DNA from: Exobasidium rhododendri
Lineage: Eukaryota > Basidiomycota > Exobasidiomycetes > Exobasidiales > Exobasidiaceae
NCBI GenBank assembly: GCA_026210745.1
Contig: CP110632.1
Coordinates: 2,975,001-3,039,000 of the forward strand
Length of the DNA: 64,000 nucleotides
Reading direction: 5' to 3'
A model generated the notes under the pieces. That model saw only the letters and a list, made by a program, of their open reading frames with translations. It searched no databases and had not been told where the DNA came from. Position numbers and translations under genes: made by a program. Below are positions 32,751-44,173 of this stretch, in pieces (position 1 is the first letter of the stretch; each line of letters begins with the position of its first letter).

Positions 32751-33842
32751 ATGGTCGACAGTCTCTTCGGCTCCTCGTCCTCACCTCTGCGCAACCTCTC
32801 GCAAGAAGATGAAGTGGAATTACCACCACTGCCATTGAGTCCGCTAGGCCCAGCAGCTCTTCGTGATGCGATCGAGGAGTATAGGTCGATCTTGAAATCA
32901 ATCGAGTTCGAGGAGACCACCGATTTGACATTCTCCTTTGCCCACCGAGCGCACCTGGAGCAGCTAGTAGATCGCTACTGGGATATAAGTGTGCAGAAGA
33001 GCCTATCATCTTCAAGAAGTGTTCTCCCAATCGGTGGAGACGTGGAAGGAGCAGCACGATTGCCAGAGACGTCATCAGAGCACAATGCGGAAATCTTGTC
33101 AAAGCTGAAAGAAACGATACTCCTCCATCCATCTTGCCGTGTCTCGCCCCTGCTTTCCCGATGGCCCTTACTGGCTGCTGATGTACCCAAACCGGCCTGG
33201 ACGATTGGGGACGAGGTGCTGGCTGTCATAGAGCAAGAGAGGAGGAAGAAGAAGAGGAGGAGGAGCAAAGACGGCAAGGATGGGAGGAACCAAGAGGACG
33301 CTCGCTTCGAACCCATCGACGTCGAGATGGCCGCTCCTGCTATCACAACCTGCCAACATGCTCTCAATGGCGTCCTGCATGACCTTGCAAGGAGAAGCGA
33401 ATGTCACCCCGTTCGTCCAGATAAGAAGAGTAAGAAGAGGAGTGTCATCATCGATTGGCGAGGAGTTTTGTCTGTTCTGGCCTCTCGTCCTTCCGTGCCA
33501 AGTCCAATCTACCAGGCGACTCAGGAACGACTGCACAAGATCTATGGAGATTCAACGTATGTTCCACCTCCCTCCTGGAAGGCAAACATGGGGATGGGAG
33601 GAAAAGATCACATTTACGAGACGCTGAAGAGCAAGGATCCGATGCCATCAAAGTGGAAGACTGCCAACAACGATGCACCAGCAAAGGAACAGCACAAAGT
33701 GTTGAGAGAGCTGGACAAGACCTTACTCTACCCTCGATCAAAGAAGCGAGCTCGGTACCTACAATCGGCACCAATAGTTGCTGCTCGAAAGACGAAGAAG
33801 AAGAAGAAGCAGACCCGAATAGACCCACCATTTGTAACATAA
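32751..33842 (+). CDS. Lys-rich nuclear-type protein, unknown function
   Basis: A single exon of 363 residues from ATG 32751 (MVDSLFGSSSSPLRNL). The N-terminal third is structured: ELPPLPLSPLGPAALRDAIE, then FSFAHRAHLEQLVDRYWDI. A strongly basic segment (RRKKKRRRSKDGK) around residue 165 looks like a nuclear localisation signal, and another basic run (KKKKKQTR) is near the C-terminus. A middle part (HALNGVLHDLARRSE, then IDWRGVLSVLASRP) and the box YVPPPSWKANMGM may be conserved. The arrangement suggests a nuclear or nucleolar factor, perhaps in rDNA transcription, but I cannot name it. Confidence 0.75.
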   Translation: MVDSLFGSSSSPLRNLSQEDEVELPPLPLSPLGPAALRDAIEEYRSILKSIEFEETTDLTFSFAHRAHLEQLVDRYWDISVQKSLSSSRSVLPIGGDVEGAARLPETSSEHNAEILSKLKETILLHPSCRVSPLLSRWPLLAADVPKPAWTIGDEVLAVIEQERRKKKRRRSKDGKDGRNQEDARFEPIDVEMAAPAITTCQHALNGVLHDLARRSECHPVRPDKKSKKRSVIIDWRGVLSVLASRPSVPSPIYQATQERLHKIYGDSTYVPPPSWKANMGMGGKDHIYETLKSKDPMPSKWKTANNDAPAKEQHKVLRELDKTLLYPRSKKRARYLQSAPIVAARKTKKKKKQTRIDPPFVT

Positions 33843-33986
33843 CTTCAATCGTTCAAGTACTGTACTCGTACGTCCAAACATCAAATTTATCCTCCCTTTC
33901 AGTCATACTCTCCATCGTTAAAGAGGCAATCGTCAAAGCTTTGTGCACCCCCTTCTAATTTCACAACAATTACATTGTGTCTAGTA

Positions 33987-34665
33987 TTACATCTCCAGGT
34001 CGAATTGCTCCTCTCCATGTCCTCCGTTTACTTTGCTGCCGATGTCGTTTCCTCGTCGGCCCAGTGCTGCATTCGGAATTGATTCCGCACTCCTCGTCTT
34101 GAGTGCTTCGTTGGTCCCCTTTGTTGGACTTACAGGACCATTACTGAAGTTGAACGCACTTCCTGGATCTCTAGAAGCTACCGGAGGCGAACGGGAAAGA
34201 GTCGCAGCGGTCGTGCGACCATGGCCGTTGATGCCATTGGCACTCTGACCGCCATTTTCAACGACTTCACCGCCTACTCCTTGACTGCCGTTGACCTTTC
34301 GTCCAAGGACTGCATCCATACTTATCTTTTCCCTACCTTGCTTGCTTTGTGATGCACCATTACCGTTATAGAAGGCCGTCTTATCGGGTGAACGTGAGAT
34401 CTCGGCTGGAATGTTGGGCGGTGTCTTTGAGAGCGGTGAGGAGGCCAGAGAGAGAAGTTGCTCCCGCGAATAGACAATGCGTGATCTGTTGTGGGAGCAG
34501 GTGTTAGCAGTGACCCTGCTCAATGGAAACCTGTACCACTCACCCTCCTGGTGTACTGCCGTAGAAGTTACCGCCTGAAGGAGTGGCCAAGAGCATGTCC
34601 TTTGCTTTGGCCGACAGATGGTCGTTGGGGCCAGCACGACGCATCGGCAAAGGTGATGAAGACAT
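33987..34665 (-). CDS. 4E-BP-like translation repressor with TOS-like motif
   Basis: Exons 34665-34544 and 34485-33987 give 206 residues. The region 28-64 matches animal 4E-BP1 closely: TPSGGNF, STPGGSRIVYSREQLLSL, then SSPLSKTPP. It has the eIF4E-binding motif Y-x4-L-L at Tyr 46, Leu 51 and Leu 52, and proline-directed sites at Thr 28, Thr 38, Ser 57 and Thr 62. In human 4E-BP1 the TOR-controlled sites are Thr 37, Thr 46, Ser 65 and Thr 70, and the motif begins at Tyr 54; offsets from Tyr are -8, +11 and +16 in both. The last five residues FDLEM fit the TOS consensus (human ends FEMDI) used for binding Raptor. The 135-residue Ser/Asn/Gly-rich linker between the two parts is longer than in animals. 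The likely role is to block cap-dependent translation until phosphorylated by TORC1, by inference from the family. Confidence 0.87.
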
Positions 34666-35770
34666 GACGCAGATCAGAGAAGGGGCCAGGGGAATCTAAG
34701 GTGAAGTACGTAGTCAACAAGCCGATCTTTACAACGCACAGCTGTCAGTGTGAATGCGAAGGAGAGAGAGAGAAAAAGCGAGAGGGAGTGGGAGGAGTTG
34801 TTGACTCCACTTCTCGGCTAGGCATGGTCTGTGCATTATCTCCATCTGTCGGGGTGTTTTTTTTTTGGCCGCTGTCTCTCAAAAAAGAAAGAAGCGGCGC
34901 GTGGCGTCATCTTCCGCCATTAGTATTGGGCGGGGTGGGGATGTGTGTATGCAATGTGAGACGTCAATGGTCGAAGGACTGACGTGCGCCTGTCGACCGG
35001 AAACGACATCATGCGAGTCATCAGTTGCGTCACCCCCCCTCTCCCTGCTCCTACTATGAACACTCGTGGCGGAGCAGCCTGTCCAAAGGCAGATCAATTT
35101 TTTAGATCACGCTCGAGCCTGTATATCGGATTTATTTCTAATACCGATCGTCGCCTTGCAGGACTTTCCCTGCGCCTCCTTTCCCTCCTTTGAGTGAAGG
35201 GTATTTGTGTACCCTCAAAGATGACCCTCAAAGATAGATTGTCTGGTAGACTAGCTTCCTTTCACTTCTCTCGTGTGGGGAAGGCAATGAATGATTCTAC
35301 AGCTATAGTCTTCCATTTTTTTTTCACCGTTAAGATAATACGTTGTCGTGCTTCTTTTTCACAGATATCAACGTGGAAGAAATTAATGTGGGAGGTACGG
35401 ATGCAATGATTCTGCCTACTGTATACAGAAGGAGAGAGAGAGAGGGAGGGAGCTCTTGGATCTTATATTAGCGCTACAAAGACTAATACTGTGGTCATGT
35501 CTTAAGTGTATTTTATCTCAAAGTCGTATTAGATGACGTGGGGTGTGCTATTTAGACCAACTTTTGGGCTGGGCGCATCAAAGTGGGACCGAACTACAAT
35601 TTACAATTTACAATCCCCCTCCCCTCTCGCTCTCTCGATTTGAAACGGACGGCACTCACTACCGTGCCGCACGCCTCAACCTACGCACACACCAGGAACA
35701 TCCTCCTTGCTGCTCTTCACCACTCTTTCTCATACTAGCACCTCTCACTTGTCACTGTTCAAACGTCAAG
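34666..35770. promoter_or_regulatory. 1.1-kb divergent upstream region, 4E-BP-like / acyl-CoA synthetase
   Basis: No gene is supported. It contains GA-rich runs (34766-34778 and about 35432-35448), an uninterrupted T run at about 34859-34867, and an A/T-rich stretch at about 35450-35540 nearer the acyl-CoA synthetase. Both genes' promoters must lie here. Confidence 0.5.
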
Positions 35771-38152
35771 ATGACCAGATCGGCTAGTGTTGAAGTGGGC
35801 GGTGCTCCTGAGAAGGGTCAAGGGAAGGCCAGACGTGCTTATTGCTGTCCGGAAAGGCTGATTGAGAAACCGTCGGAAGGGGATCTGAACACAATGGCAG
35901 ACGTTCTCGAATTTGCAGTAAAGAGTGAGCATTCGAGCTGCTGCAGAAGAGCAGGCATCAGTGCGGAATACTGACATCTCCTGTGGGTTGCCCAGAATTC
36001 ACCAATAAGCCCGTCATGGGCTATCGTGAGTTGATCAAGATGCACAAGGAAGAAAAGGAGATCACCAAGATGGTCGAAGGGAAAGAAGTGAAAGGTGAGT
36101 TTGTGAATGTTCATCGGGACTGCAGGTTATGTTGCGGGCATGCTTAGATCGTCTTCTATTCTTCTCTGTAGAGAAGAAAAGCTGGCAGTACTCTGAGCTA
36201 AGCGACTACAAGGTGAGCAGTGGACTTCCCGAATTAGTTCCCATCTTTTTTCCCCGAGACACTGAACACCCTATCCACACTGCAGTACATCACGTACACC
36301 GAATTCTACGATCTGGTCGGCGATGTTTCGAGTGGTCTCAGCCATCTTGGACTCAGCTCGAAGACTCGCTTTAATATCTATGCAACTACTTCGTGAGTAC
36401 TTACTCCTAGCCTAACGAGGTTCCGATTGTCCCAACTTCTGACGCCTCCAGCCTCCTGCTAGACTCGACTGGCAAGTCATGGCTCATTCATGCTTTGCAC
36501 AGAACATTCCATTCTGCACTGCATACGACACACTGGGCGAGGAAGGCCTTCAACATTCCTTGTCTGAACCCGAGGTCGTGGGAATCTTTACGAACGCCGC
36601 TCTGCTCGACACCCTTGCTAATGTTGTAGCCGACACACCTACAGTCAAGTATGTCATCTACGATGGCAAACCCGACAATGCTCAGTTGGAGAAATTGAAG
36701 AAGGGCTTTGGGGAGCGTGAGGGATATCAGATCCTCCACCTCGAGGACTTGAAAAAGAAGGGAAAGGCAGACAAAGTGGAACGAGTCAAGCCGCATGCAG
36801 AAGACATTGCGTGTATCATGTACACTTCAGGCAGTACAGGAGCGCCAAAGGGGGTCATCCTGACACATCGCAATCTAGTCGCCGCTATCGGTGCCGTCGA
36901 GATGCTACTAGGAGGGCTCCTCAAACCAAACGACACCTTCCTCGCCTATCTACCTTTGGCTCATATCCTCGAGTTCATCGTCGAATGTTCCTTCACCTAT
37001 GTAGGTATCACGATGGGCTACGGAAGCGTCAAGACGTTGACCTCAACAAGCACGCGAAACTGTGAAGGAGATCTACCAACATTCAAGCCAAGTATCATGG
37101 TAGGAGTACCTGCGGTGTGGGAAACGATCCGCAAAGGCATCAATCAGAAGGTCAATTCGGGACCGGCTGTCGCCAGAGCTGCCTTCAGAGGAGCCTATGC
37201 CGCCAAAAAGTACAAGGTTCCCATCGTCAGTAGCGTAGCAGACGCTGTTGTATTTAGCAAAGTCAAAGCTGGAACAGGAGGTCGACTTCGCTTGGCGCTA
37301 AGTGGTGGCGCCGCGATCAGCAAGGAAACACAAGAGTTTCTGGAGATTGCTCTAGTCCAAATCCTGCAAGGGTACGGCTTGACAGAGACCGTCGGTATGT
37401 GTGCTATTCTGCTGCCAGAATTCATGCAGTACAGCTGTGTCGGTATCCCCGTACCTGCGGTGGAGGTTAAGCTGGTGGATGTGCCCGATGCAGGATACTT
37501 TGCTTCTGACAGTAAGGGAGAAGTTTGGATCCGAGGACCGGCTGTCAGTAAGGGCTACTTTAAGAGGGAGAAGGAAACAAAGGAAGCATTCACGGAAGAC
37601 GGCTGGTTCATGTCTGGAGATGTAGGTCAATGGAACAAGGATGGCACACTATCCATCATCGATCGCAAGAAGAACTTGGTCAAGCTTTCAGGAGGAGAAT
37701 ACATTGCGATTGAAAAGTTGGAGTCGTCTTACAAGTCGTGTGACTACGTCCAGAACTTGTGTGTCCACGCACACCCGGATGCGAAACAACCAATGGCCAT
37801 TGTTTTCCCCCGAGAGGACAACTTCCGAAAGCTGCCGGGCGCCAGCGGAGGCGAAGACCTCGCTACTCTGTGCTCGAAGAAGGAATTGGCCAGTGCTGTA
37901 CTCAAAGAACTCAACGCAGTAGGAAAGCAGGCCGGCTTCAAGTCGCTGGAAATGCTGCAGACGGTCGTCTTGGTGCCAGAGGATCTACCCACCACTGCTG
38001 CTCAGAAGATCCAACGCAAGCAGGTCGTGGAGAAGTTCAAAGACAAGGTGAGTTGCTCTTCTTTTTTCCTTCTTGTTCATTGGCGTAGGGGAAATAATCG
38101 TGCTGACGACGAAACCTTGCCTTCTTCACAGATTGACAAAGTCTACCCGTGA
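35771..38152 (+). CDS. Long-chain-fatty-acid--CoA ligase (Faa1/Faa4 type)
   Basis: Activates long-chain fatty acids to acyl-CoA with ATP, probably at the ER or lipid droplet. Exons 35771-35924, 35996-36094, 36172-36212, 36286-36392, 36463-38047 and 38132-38152 give 668 residues. The N-terminal fold (MGYRELIKMHKEE, WQYSELSDYKYITYTEFYDL) leads to the AMP-binding signature MYTSGSTGAPKG at about 253-264. Motif GYGLTET lies at 437-443. The fatty-acyl signature follows (DGWFMSGDVGQWNKDG, DRKKNLVKLSGGEYIAIEKL), with Asp 534 starting DRKK. The last exon codes only IDKVYP. The acceptor at 36462 (TAG) was picked over the nearby CAG because only it keeps the frame into WQVMAHSCF. Confidence 0.93.
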
Positions 38153-38473
38153 TCACCGATACCACCCTCTGAGCCTGTCTTTCCCTTCTCCACTACTATC
38201 TGTTTCTCTTTCTTCTCTTCCTTCCCCCATTTTGAGACTCTTTCACTCGTGGGCGCAATACAATATTCGCGGAAGCAATTCAACGTTGACGAGTGCGATT
38301 TATAATCATCGAGGCAACTGAGCGACTTTTTTGAGATTACACAACTACAGTTTGTACAGCAACTGCAGTTGTGGTGCTAGTGAGAATTAAAACTTCCCTT
38401 GGCCCGCGCTCGACTTTCTTCTTACGTTACATACTTTTGTGATAAGGACTCGTGATAAAGAAGTTCCTTGGTG
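38153..38473. promoter_or_regulatory. Promoter region of alanine aminotransferase gene
   Basis: The 321 bp between two head-to-tail genes hold no supported gene. A CT-rich tract at about 38170-38250 precedes the start. Confidence 0.4.
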
Positions 38474-40412
38474 ATGGCGGCATCTATCAGTGGTGGAGGG
38501 ACTACCAGACGCTTTATCTCGACGTCGATATCGCTCGAAACAACGGTTGCAAGGCACGCTCTTCCATCTCCACCTCTCCCGTACATCCAAGGCTACAAAT
38601 ACTCTCGCCGCGCCATGTCATCCACTTCCTCTCAGTACAGCAAAGTACTGACACTCGATACCATCAATCCAAATGTCAAAAATGTGGAATATGCTGTTCG
38701 AGGAGAACTGTCGAACAAGGCAACAAAATATGCGGAAATGCTGAGTGAAGGTAAAGGTGACCTGCCATTCAAGTCAGTCGTCTCAGCCAACATTGGGAAT
38801 CCACAGCAACAGCCTTACCTTGCTCAGAAACCACTCACGTTTTGGAGACAGGTGCGTTTGAAGGAAAGGGGGCAAGGAAGCTTTGTGCTCTCCAAAACGC
38901 AGCGCAGTCTGCCAGAGTCCAATTCGACTGAACACCTTCTTACTTCCCTTTCTCACGCTGTGTGGCAGGTTGCCGCCTTGACTGAGTACCCTGCGCTTCT
39001 GGACAACCCAGAGATTGCGAAAACTTTCCCAAGTGATGCACAGGAGCGCGCAAAGAAGCTCTTGGCCAGCGTCGGTAGTCTGGGTGCCTACTCTCATTCT
39101 AAGGGCGCTGCCAGTATTCGAAAGGACGTTGCCGCATTCATACATGGTGAGCGCCATTGACCACCTTCGGACACGAGAGGGAAAAGACTACTGACGGCAT
39201 CAATGTGTCTGCTTCACACACACACTTTTTGTACAGAGAGAGACGGCCATACCACCGACCCAGAGATGATCTATCTTACGGCAGGTGCTTCGGCAGGTGT
39301 ACAATTGCTCTTATCCGTCGTCGTGTCCAGCCCCAAAGTCGGTATCATGATTCCAATTCCTCAGTACCCCCTCTACTCTGCTGCGTTGGCGTTCAACAAC
39401 GCACACGCAGTGCGATATGAGCTCGACAGTGAGCATGACTGGGCAATAGACGTGCCAGGAATGGCAAAGATTGTCGACGAGGAGCGTGCAAAGGGAGTGG
39501 ATGTTCGTGCTTGCGTCATCATCAACCCAGGGAATCCGACAGGAAGCTGCTTGACTGAAAAGAACGTGCTTGATGTCCTCAAGATGGCGCACGACAAGAA
39601 GCTGATCGTCATGGCCGATGAGGTGTATCAAGCCAACATCTACATGCCCGAAGAGCTACCCTTCATCAGCTTTCGAAAGGTCCTGAAAGATCTCGGAAAG
39701 ACTGGTGATGCTGAAGAGAAAAAGATCGCCGATGAAGTAGAACTGGTCAGTTTCCACAGCATCAGTAAAGGTGTCACTGGAGAATGTGGAAGAAGAGGTG
39801 GATACTTTGAGTTGACGAACATGTCGGCTGAAGTTGAAGCGCAAATCTACAAGATGGCCAGCGTCAATCTGTGTCCCTCTATCTCTGGTCAAATCGGGGT
39901 AGACCTGTTGGTGAAGCCACCGAAGGAGGGGGAACCGAGTTACAAGCTGTTCAAAGAGGAGACGGACGCAATCTTCTCCACGCTTCTGGAGAGGTCGAGG
40001 AAGATGGCCAGCAAGTTTAACGATCTGGAAGGCATATCATGCGGGGAAGCACAGGGAGCTCTGTACCTCTTCCCCGAAATCAGTCTACCAAAGAAGGCCG
40101 TGGAAAAGGCAAAGGAAGAAAAGCGCTTGCCAGACTTATACTACTGCCTGAAGATGCTCGACGCTACTGGTATCTGCGTCGTCCCTGGAAGTGGATTCGG
40201 AAAGATGCCTTCCGAAGACGGCAAGATCTTTTTGTGAGTGATGCAGTGTACAGGGGTGGGGGGAGAGGAAAGACGGACAAGGAGGCACAGACGAGCTGAC
40301 ACCACCCCTTGATCGCTCCCGCAGGCGAACAACTGTTCTGGCAAAGGAGACTGACGAGTTCTGCGATAGATTCGGCAAGTTCCATGCCTCGTTCATCAAA
40401 GAGTTTGCCTGA
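38474..40412 (+). CDS. ALT1: Alanine aminotransferase, mitochondrial/cytosolic
   Basis: PLP enzyme that interconverts alanine plus 2-oxoglutarate and pyruvate plus glutamate. Exons 38474-38851, 38969-39146, 39237-40233 and 40325-40412 give 546 residues. The first 47 residues are rich in Arg, Ser and Thr and lack acids (MAASISGGGTTRRFISTSIS), as for a mitochondrial presequence. A second in-frame ATG at 38615 (MSSTSSQYSK) could give a cytosolic form. Family features are IGNPQQQPYL, YLTAGASAGVQLLLS, NPGNPTGSCL, DEVYQANIY and the PLP-Lys box SFHSISKGVTGECGRRGGY (Lys 363). The C-terminus is FLRTTVL...FASFIKEFA-like. The 117-bp first intron keeps the frame. Confidence 0.94.
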
Positions 40413-40648
40413 TTGTCCTTGTCTCTCTGATTGTCGCATCATCGCATGTATGTATATCTTCTAGAACCTCCACCGTCGGGTGAAATTCAAACCAGTAAGA
40501 TTACACCGTATGTCCCGTACGTGTTTCTTTCTCCCCTTCTCGTCCATTCTTCCTCTTCCCTTCCCCGCCTTTTCCACACTGCGCATACTTCTAGATCGGT
40601 GCTTCGATCAGCAGAGTGCATGCCCTTTCAGAAGCCTTCTAGCAGACG

Positions 40649-41760
40649 ATGAAGGGGGGAAGGGCAGTGCCGATACGATTGGTCCTGTTTGATGCATTCG
40701 ACACACTTGTCAGACTCCGCAAGCCGGCGTACATACAGTATGTCAGTAGCACCAGCAGCCTCTCTTTTCATTAAAGTCTAGAATGTTGGTCTGGCCGAGG
40801 CTGACCTTCGGACCACGCTTTCCCGTTGCCTCTTTTCCGCTCCCCTCTTACCAGGCCGAAGAGACAAGGAAGGTGGGACTGGTCATGACCGATCAAAAGA
40901 TGCAAGAAGCCTTCCCCCTCGCATTCAAAGAGATGAAGGCGAAACACCCAAACTATGGCTACAATACCAAGTTGAACTCAGCCGATCAGTGGTGGAGAGA
41001 ATTGATCAGATTATCTTTACGACACGGAGGTATACGAAGGAGAACGTCTGATATGATTCGTGGCACAATGGTGAAGTCCCTCTTGCAGCGATTTTCTTCT
41101 TCTGGTGCATATAAATTGAACGAAGGAGTTCCAGAGATATTCGCCTCCTTGAGAGAATTGAAAGCGCAGAGGCGGAAAGAAGGTGGTGTCGTCGTGGGTG
41201 CTAGTGATGAAGGAGCATTTGATATCGAGCATGACTTGCATTGGAATCTAGCCACGAATAGCGACGCTCGAATCCTCTTGGCTTGTCAGTCGTTGGATCT
41301 GCATCAGCACATCGACGTAACAATAAAGAAAGGAGCGAATTTAGGGAAGCAACATCTGAAGGAAATGTCAGGATCAGCAACTCCTCCACCACCACCGCTC
41401 TTTCCCAAGAGAAGGAGCATGAACTCGGAACCATTCCTGTCCTACTTTCTAGGCTACGAGAAGCCAGATCCCAACTTCTTCCATCTAGCAGTTCAAAAGG
41501 CCTTCTCATCGCTGTACCCGCCCAACGACTCTTCATCAACAACTCCTCCTCCTCTCTCTGACCTCTGTGCACAAACTCTATTCGTCGGAGACCACTATCA
41601 TGAAGACTATGTCGGCGCTCGGGAGGCAGGACTACAAGCAGCTTGGCTCAAGCGTTCTCAAGATTGGCCTGCAGGGCTTACGCAGGCGCAGAAGGGGGAC
41701 GTCGTAGCACTTGAGTCGATCGAAGAAGTGCCCGCGATCATCCGGAAGTCTTGGGCGTGA
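40649..41760 (+). CDS. HAD-superfamily hydrolase, HDHD3-like
   Basis: Exons 40649-40741 and 40855-41760 give 332 residues. The nucleophile box is LVLFDAFDTLV (Asp 15, then Asp 18), the same D-x2-D spacing as in HDHD3 rather than the standard D-x-D. The cap has FKEMKAKHPNYGYN and SADQWWRELI, also HDHD3-like. Motif II is a weak ATNSDARI, and motifs III/IV are GYEKPDPNFFHLAV and LFVGDHYHEDYVGAREAGLQ. Two low-complexity Pro/Ser inserts (around PPPPPLFP and SSSTTPPPLSD) widen the core domain. The donor is GTCAGT, chosen because it alone joins in frame to YAEETRKVGL; this is a less common donor. Substrate unknown. Confidence 0.87.
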
Positions 41761-42001
41761 CGTCTCCTTCACATCTTTTCCGAATTCCATTTGCCTATCG
41801 CAGCATGAGGGGACGGAACGGAGGTCATGGAGGATATCTGTGTAATATTAGAGATCGAGTCACGACAATATATGAGGCGGAACGAAAAATTGAGTAAAGA
41901 GGAGGAGAGTTGCGGGGGGGCGGGGAGAGAGAGGACGACTCGGTAGGCGAGATGTATCTATTCAGGCGGCTTTCCTTGGTATCACTTGGCCTCACTTTGC
42001 C

Positions 42002-44173
42002 TCACTTTGCCTCACTTGGCTTCCTCTTGGCTTCGCCCTCTAGAGCAGCGACGCCTGCTTCCGTCAAGGTAGGTCGGCCATCAGAGATGTCCTCGTTGAA
42101 GAACTGAGGTTTGTATCTAGCACACAAGTCGACGAGATCAATCAGTTCCCGCACACAAAGCGTCCGAAAACAAAGACCCCGCAGCACTCACTCTACCCCC
42201 TTCTTCTTCCGCTCGGCAGCGGCCTCTCTTTGTACCTGCTCAATCTCCTGTTTGTGCTTGGTGGCTTGACCGAACTCCTTGTTCACAATTGCTTCCGTCA
42301 CTGGCTCCCAGATCTTTCGGCTTTCCAAGTCTTCCTGTACGTCGAGTGGTCGGACATTCTTTGTTGAGATCATGTTCAGTTGATCCAAGTCCACAAGCAA
42401 TCGTGAGTCCTGCAGAGGGGTAAAGGGACATAGGCGGCTTCATCAGGAACTTCTGTCTCCCTCCATTCTCCCATCACTTTCGTTTCTGCACTCACCTTGT
42501 CACCCTTCTTCTTGTACATTATCTGACCTCTCCATGTGCCCTCTATCGTAGCGATCACTCTGTCTTGTGGGACAGAGCGGATCTTGTCGCAATCATCCTC
42601 GGTGTCGGGATTGTGCTCGTAAATGACTGCTTCCAGGGCGTACTTTGCCTTCAATACCCAGCTCTAGACCGATCGAAGAATGCAAAGAGGCAAGAGACGG
42701 AGTCAGTCATCATCAAGAGCACTCCCTTTTCTCCCTCCCCAGGATGCATCACCCGCATACGCACCTCATCTTTGTACTCGACTATCGCCTTCAGTCTTGC
42801 ACCGCTATCACCTTCACGCTTTCCCCCTCGACAAGTAACGAACAAGGTCTCGCAAATGGCAACCCATAGTGATCCACGTAGCAAACCATTGATCGATGCT
42901 GTCGGGTGTGTTATCTGGTACTCCTCTCCCTCTGCACCGCACAGGGCATTCTTCGTCAATCGTACAAAGATCCCCTTGTTGTATTCTCCAGGGAAGATGC
43001 GAACGCCTGTCGATGCGAAAGACGAGTCACGATCAGCCGCGCGAACATCTTTATCGTCCTCACAAAACACGCCGGCAAGACAAACTTACTAGTTCCTGTG
43101 AACTTCGCACTTAGCTGATCTACACCATACAGCTCCACACCGGCTTCCTTACACTCCACAAAGAAGCTGGAGATTGGTGGGTGATGGCTGACTTGCTCCG
43201 TCAAGAAGGCTATTCGCCGAGTTGAATCATGAGCTGAAGCAGATTTCGTCGTCTTGAAGCTGCCGGTGATAGACGCTCCATCATCATCTTCGTTATTAGA
43301 CCCGTCCCCTTTTGCTGATGAAAGTGGTTGTGTCGGGACAGACGAATTAAATGATCCTGCAGGCGACTTCTCTTTGCTGGACTCGATCGATTTCGTGCTC
43401 GCTGCACTCGATGACTTGTTGCTTCGAGAGCTCAGAAGGATCTTGCTTAGTCCTCTTCTCGTCTTGTTCACCTCGCTGTCACCCGTGCTACTGATGGTGC
43501 TCAAGCCTCTTGTTGTGCTTGGCCTCGAGTTTGCTTCCTCTGCCGAGTTCTTACTGCTGCCATTATTGTCGATTGTTGTCGATGCTGTCGCACTTCCTCC
43601 TTTTTTCTTTGATCTACCCTCCGAGACGGCAGAACTGTTCGACTGTTGAAGTGGTGTCGGCGTCGATGTGAGTAGGTCCATCCTTGGGATCAGATCCCCA
43701 TTCTCGTTGACCTCCGGAGGTTGAACGTCCCAATGACACCGGAAGTGTTCCCCCAGGATGGAATTGTAGGGCTTGCAGATCTTGCCATGCACGAATTTCA
43801 GCTCCTTTGTAAAGGTGTAGCGAAGCACCGCCAGCATTCTGTCCAAAGCATCGTCATAATCGCCAATGGCAGTCAGGAAGTCACCTCGATCAAGATAATT
43901 CCAGTATTCCAGATTAGGCACAGGCTCCAGCAAATTGGCAGGTAGAGAGAGACGGATCGCAGCTAGGTCCTTGACACCAACCATTCTTCGCAAGACGTTG
44001 AGCAGGGCTTTCAATTTCCCGCTGTCACTGTTGTCCTTATTTGCCGCAGCGCCCATCTCTTCCTCGTCAGTCATGTTGACTGCTTCGGGAGGTGCAGCGA
44101 TCTCTTCTGCCGTAGCTTCTTGAGCGCTCTTGGCCTGCATTGGAGGTGGTCCTTCGTTGGATTCGGAAGTCAT
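42002..44173 (-). CDS. Oxysterol-binding protein (OSBP/Osh, Kes1-type)
   Basis: A lipid-transfer protein that moves sterol or phosphatidylserine/PI4P between membranes. Exons 44173-43090, 43006-42765, 42663-42496, 42409-42192 and 42116-42002 give 608 residues. The lid and core are visible: PANLLEPVPNLEYWNYLDR, FTKELKFVHGKICKPYNSIL, GEHFRCHWDV (141-150), the signature EQVSHHPPISSF (326-337), then FPGEYNKGIFVRL and FEGTW-like IEGTWRGQIMYKK. It has no PH, ankyrin or FFAT part, so it is of the short type. A 170-residue Ser/Asn/Lys-rich insert lies between the FRCHW segment and EQVSHHPP, which are only some 20-30 residues apart in Kes1. Splice phases agree throughout. Confidence 0.92.
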
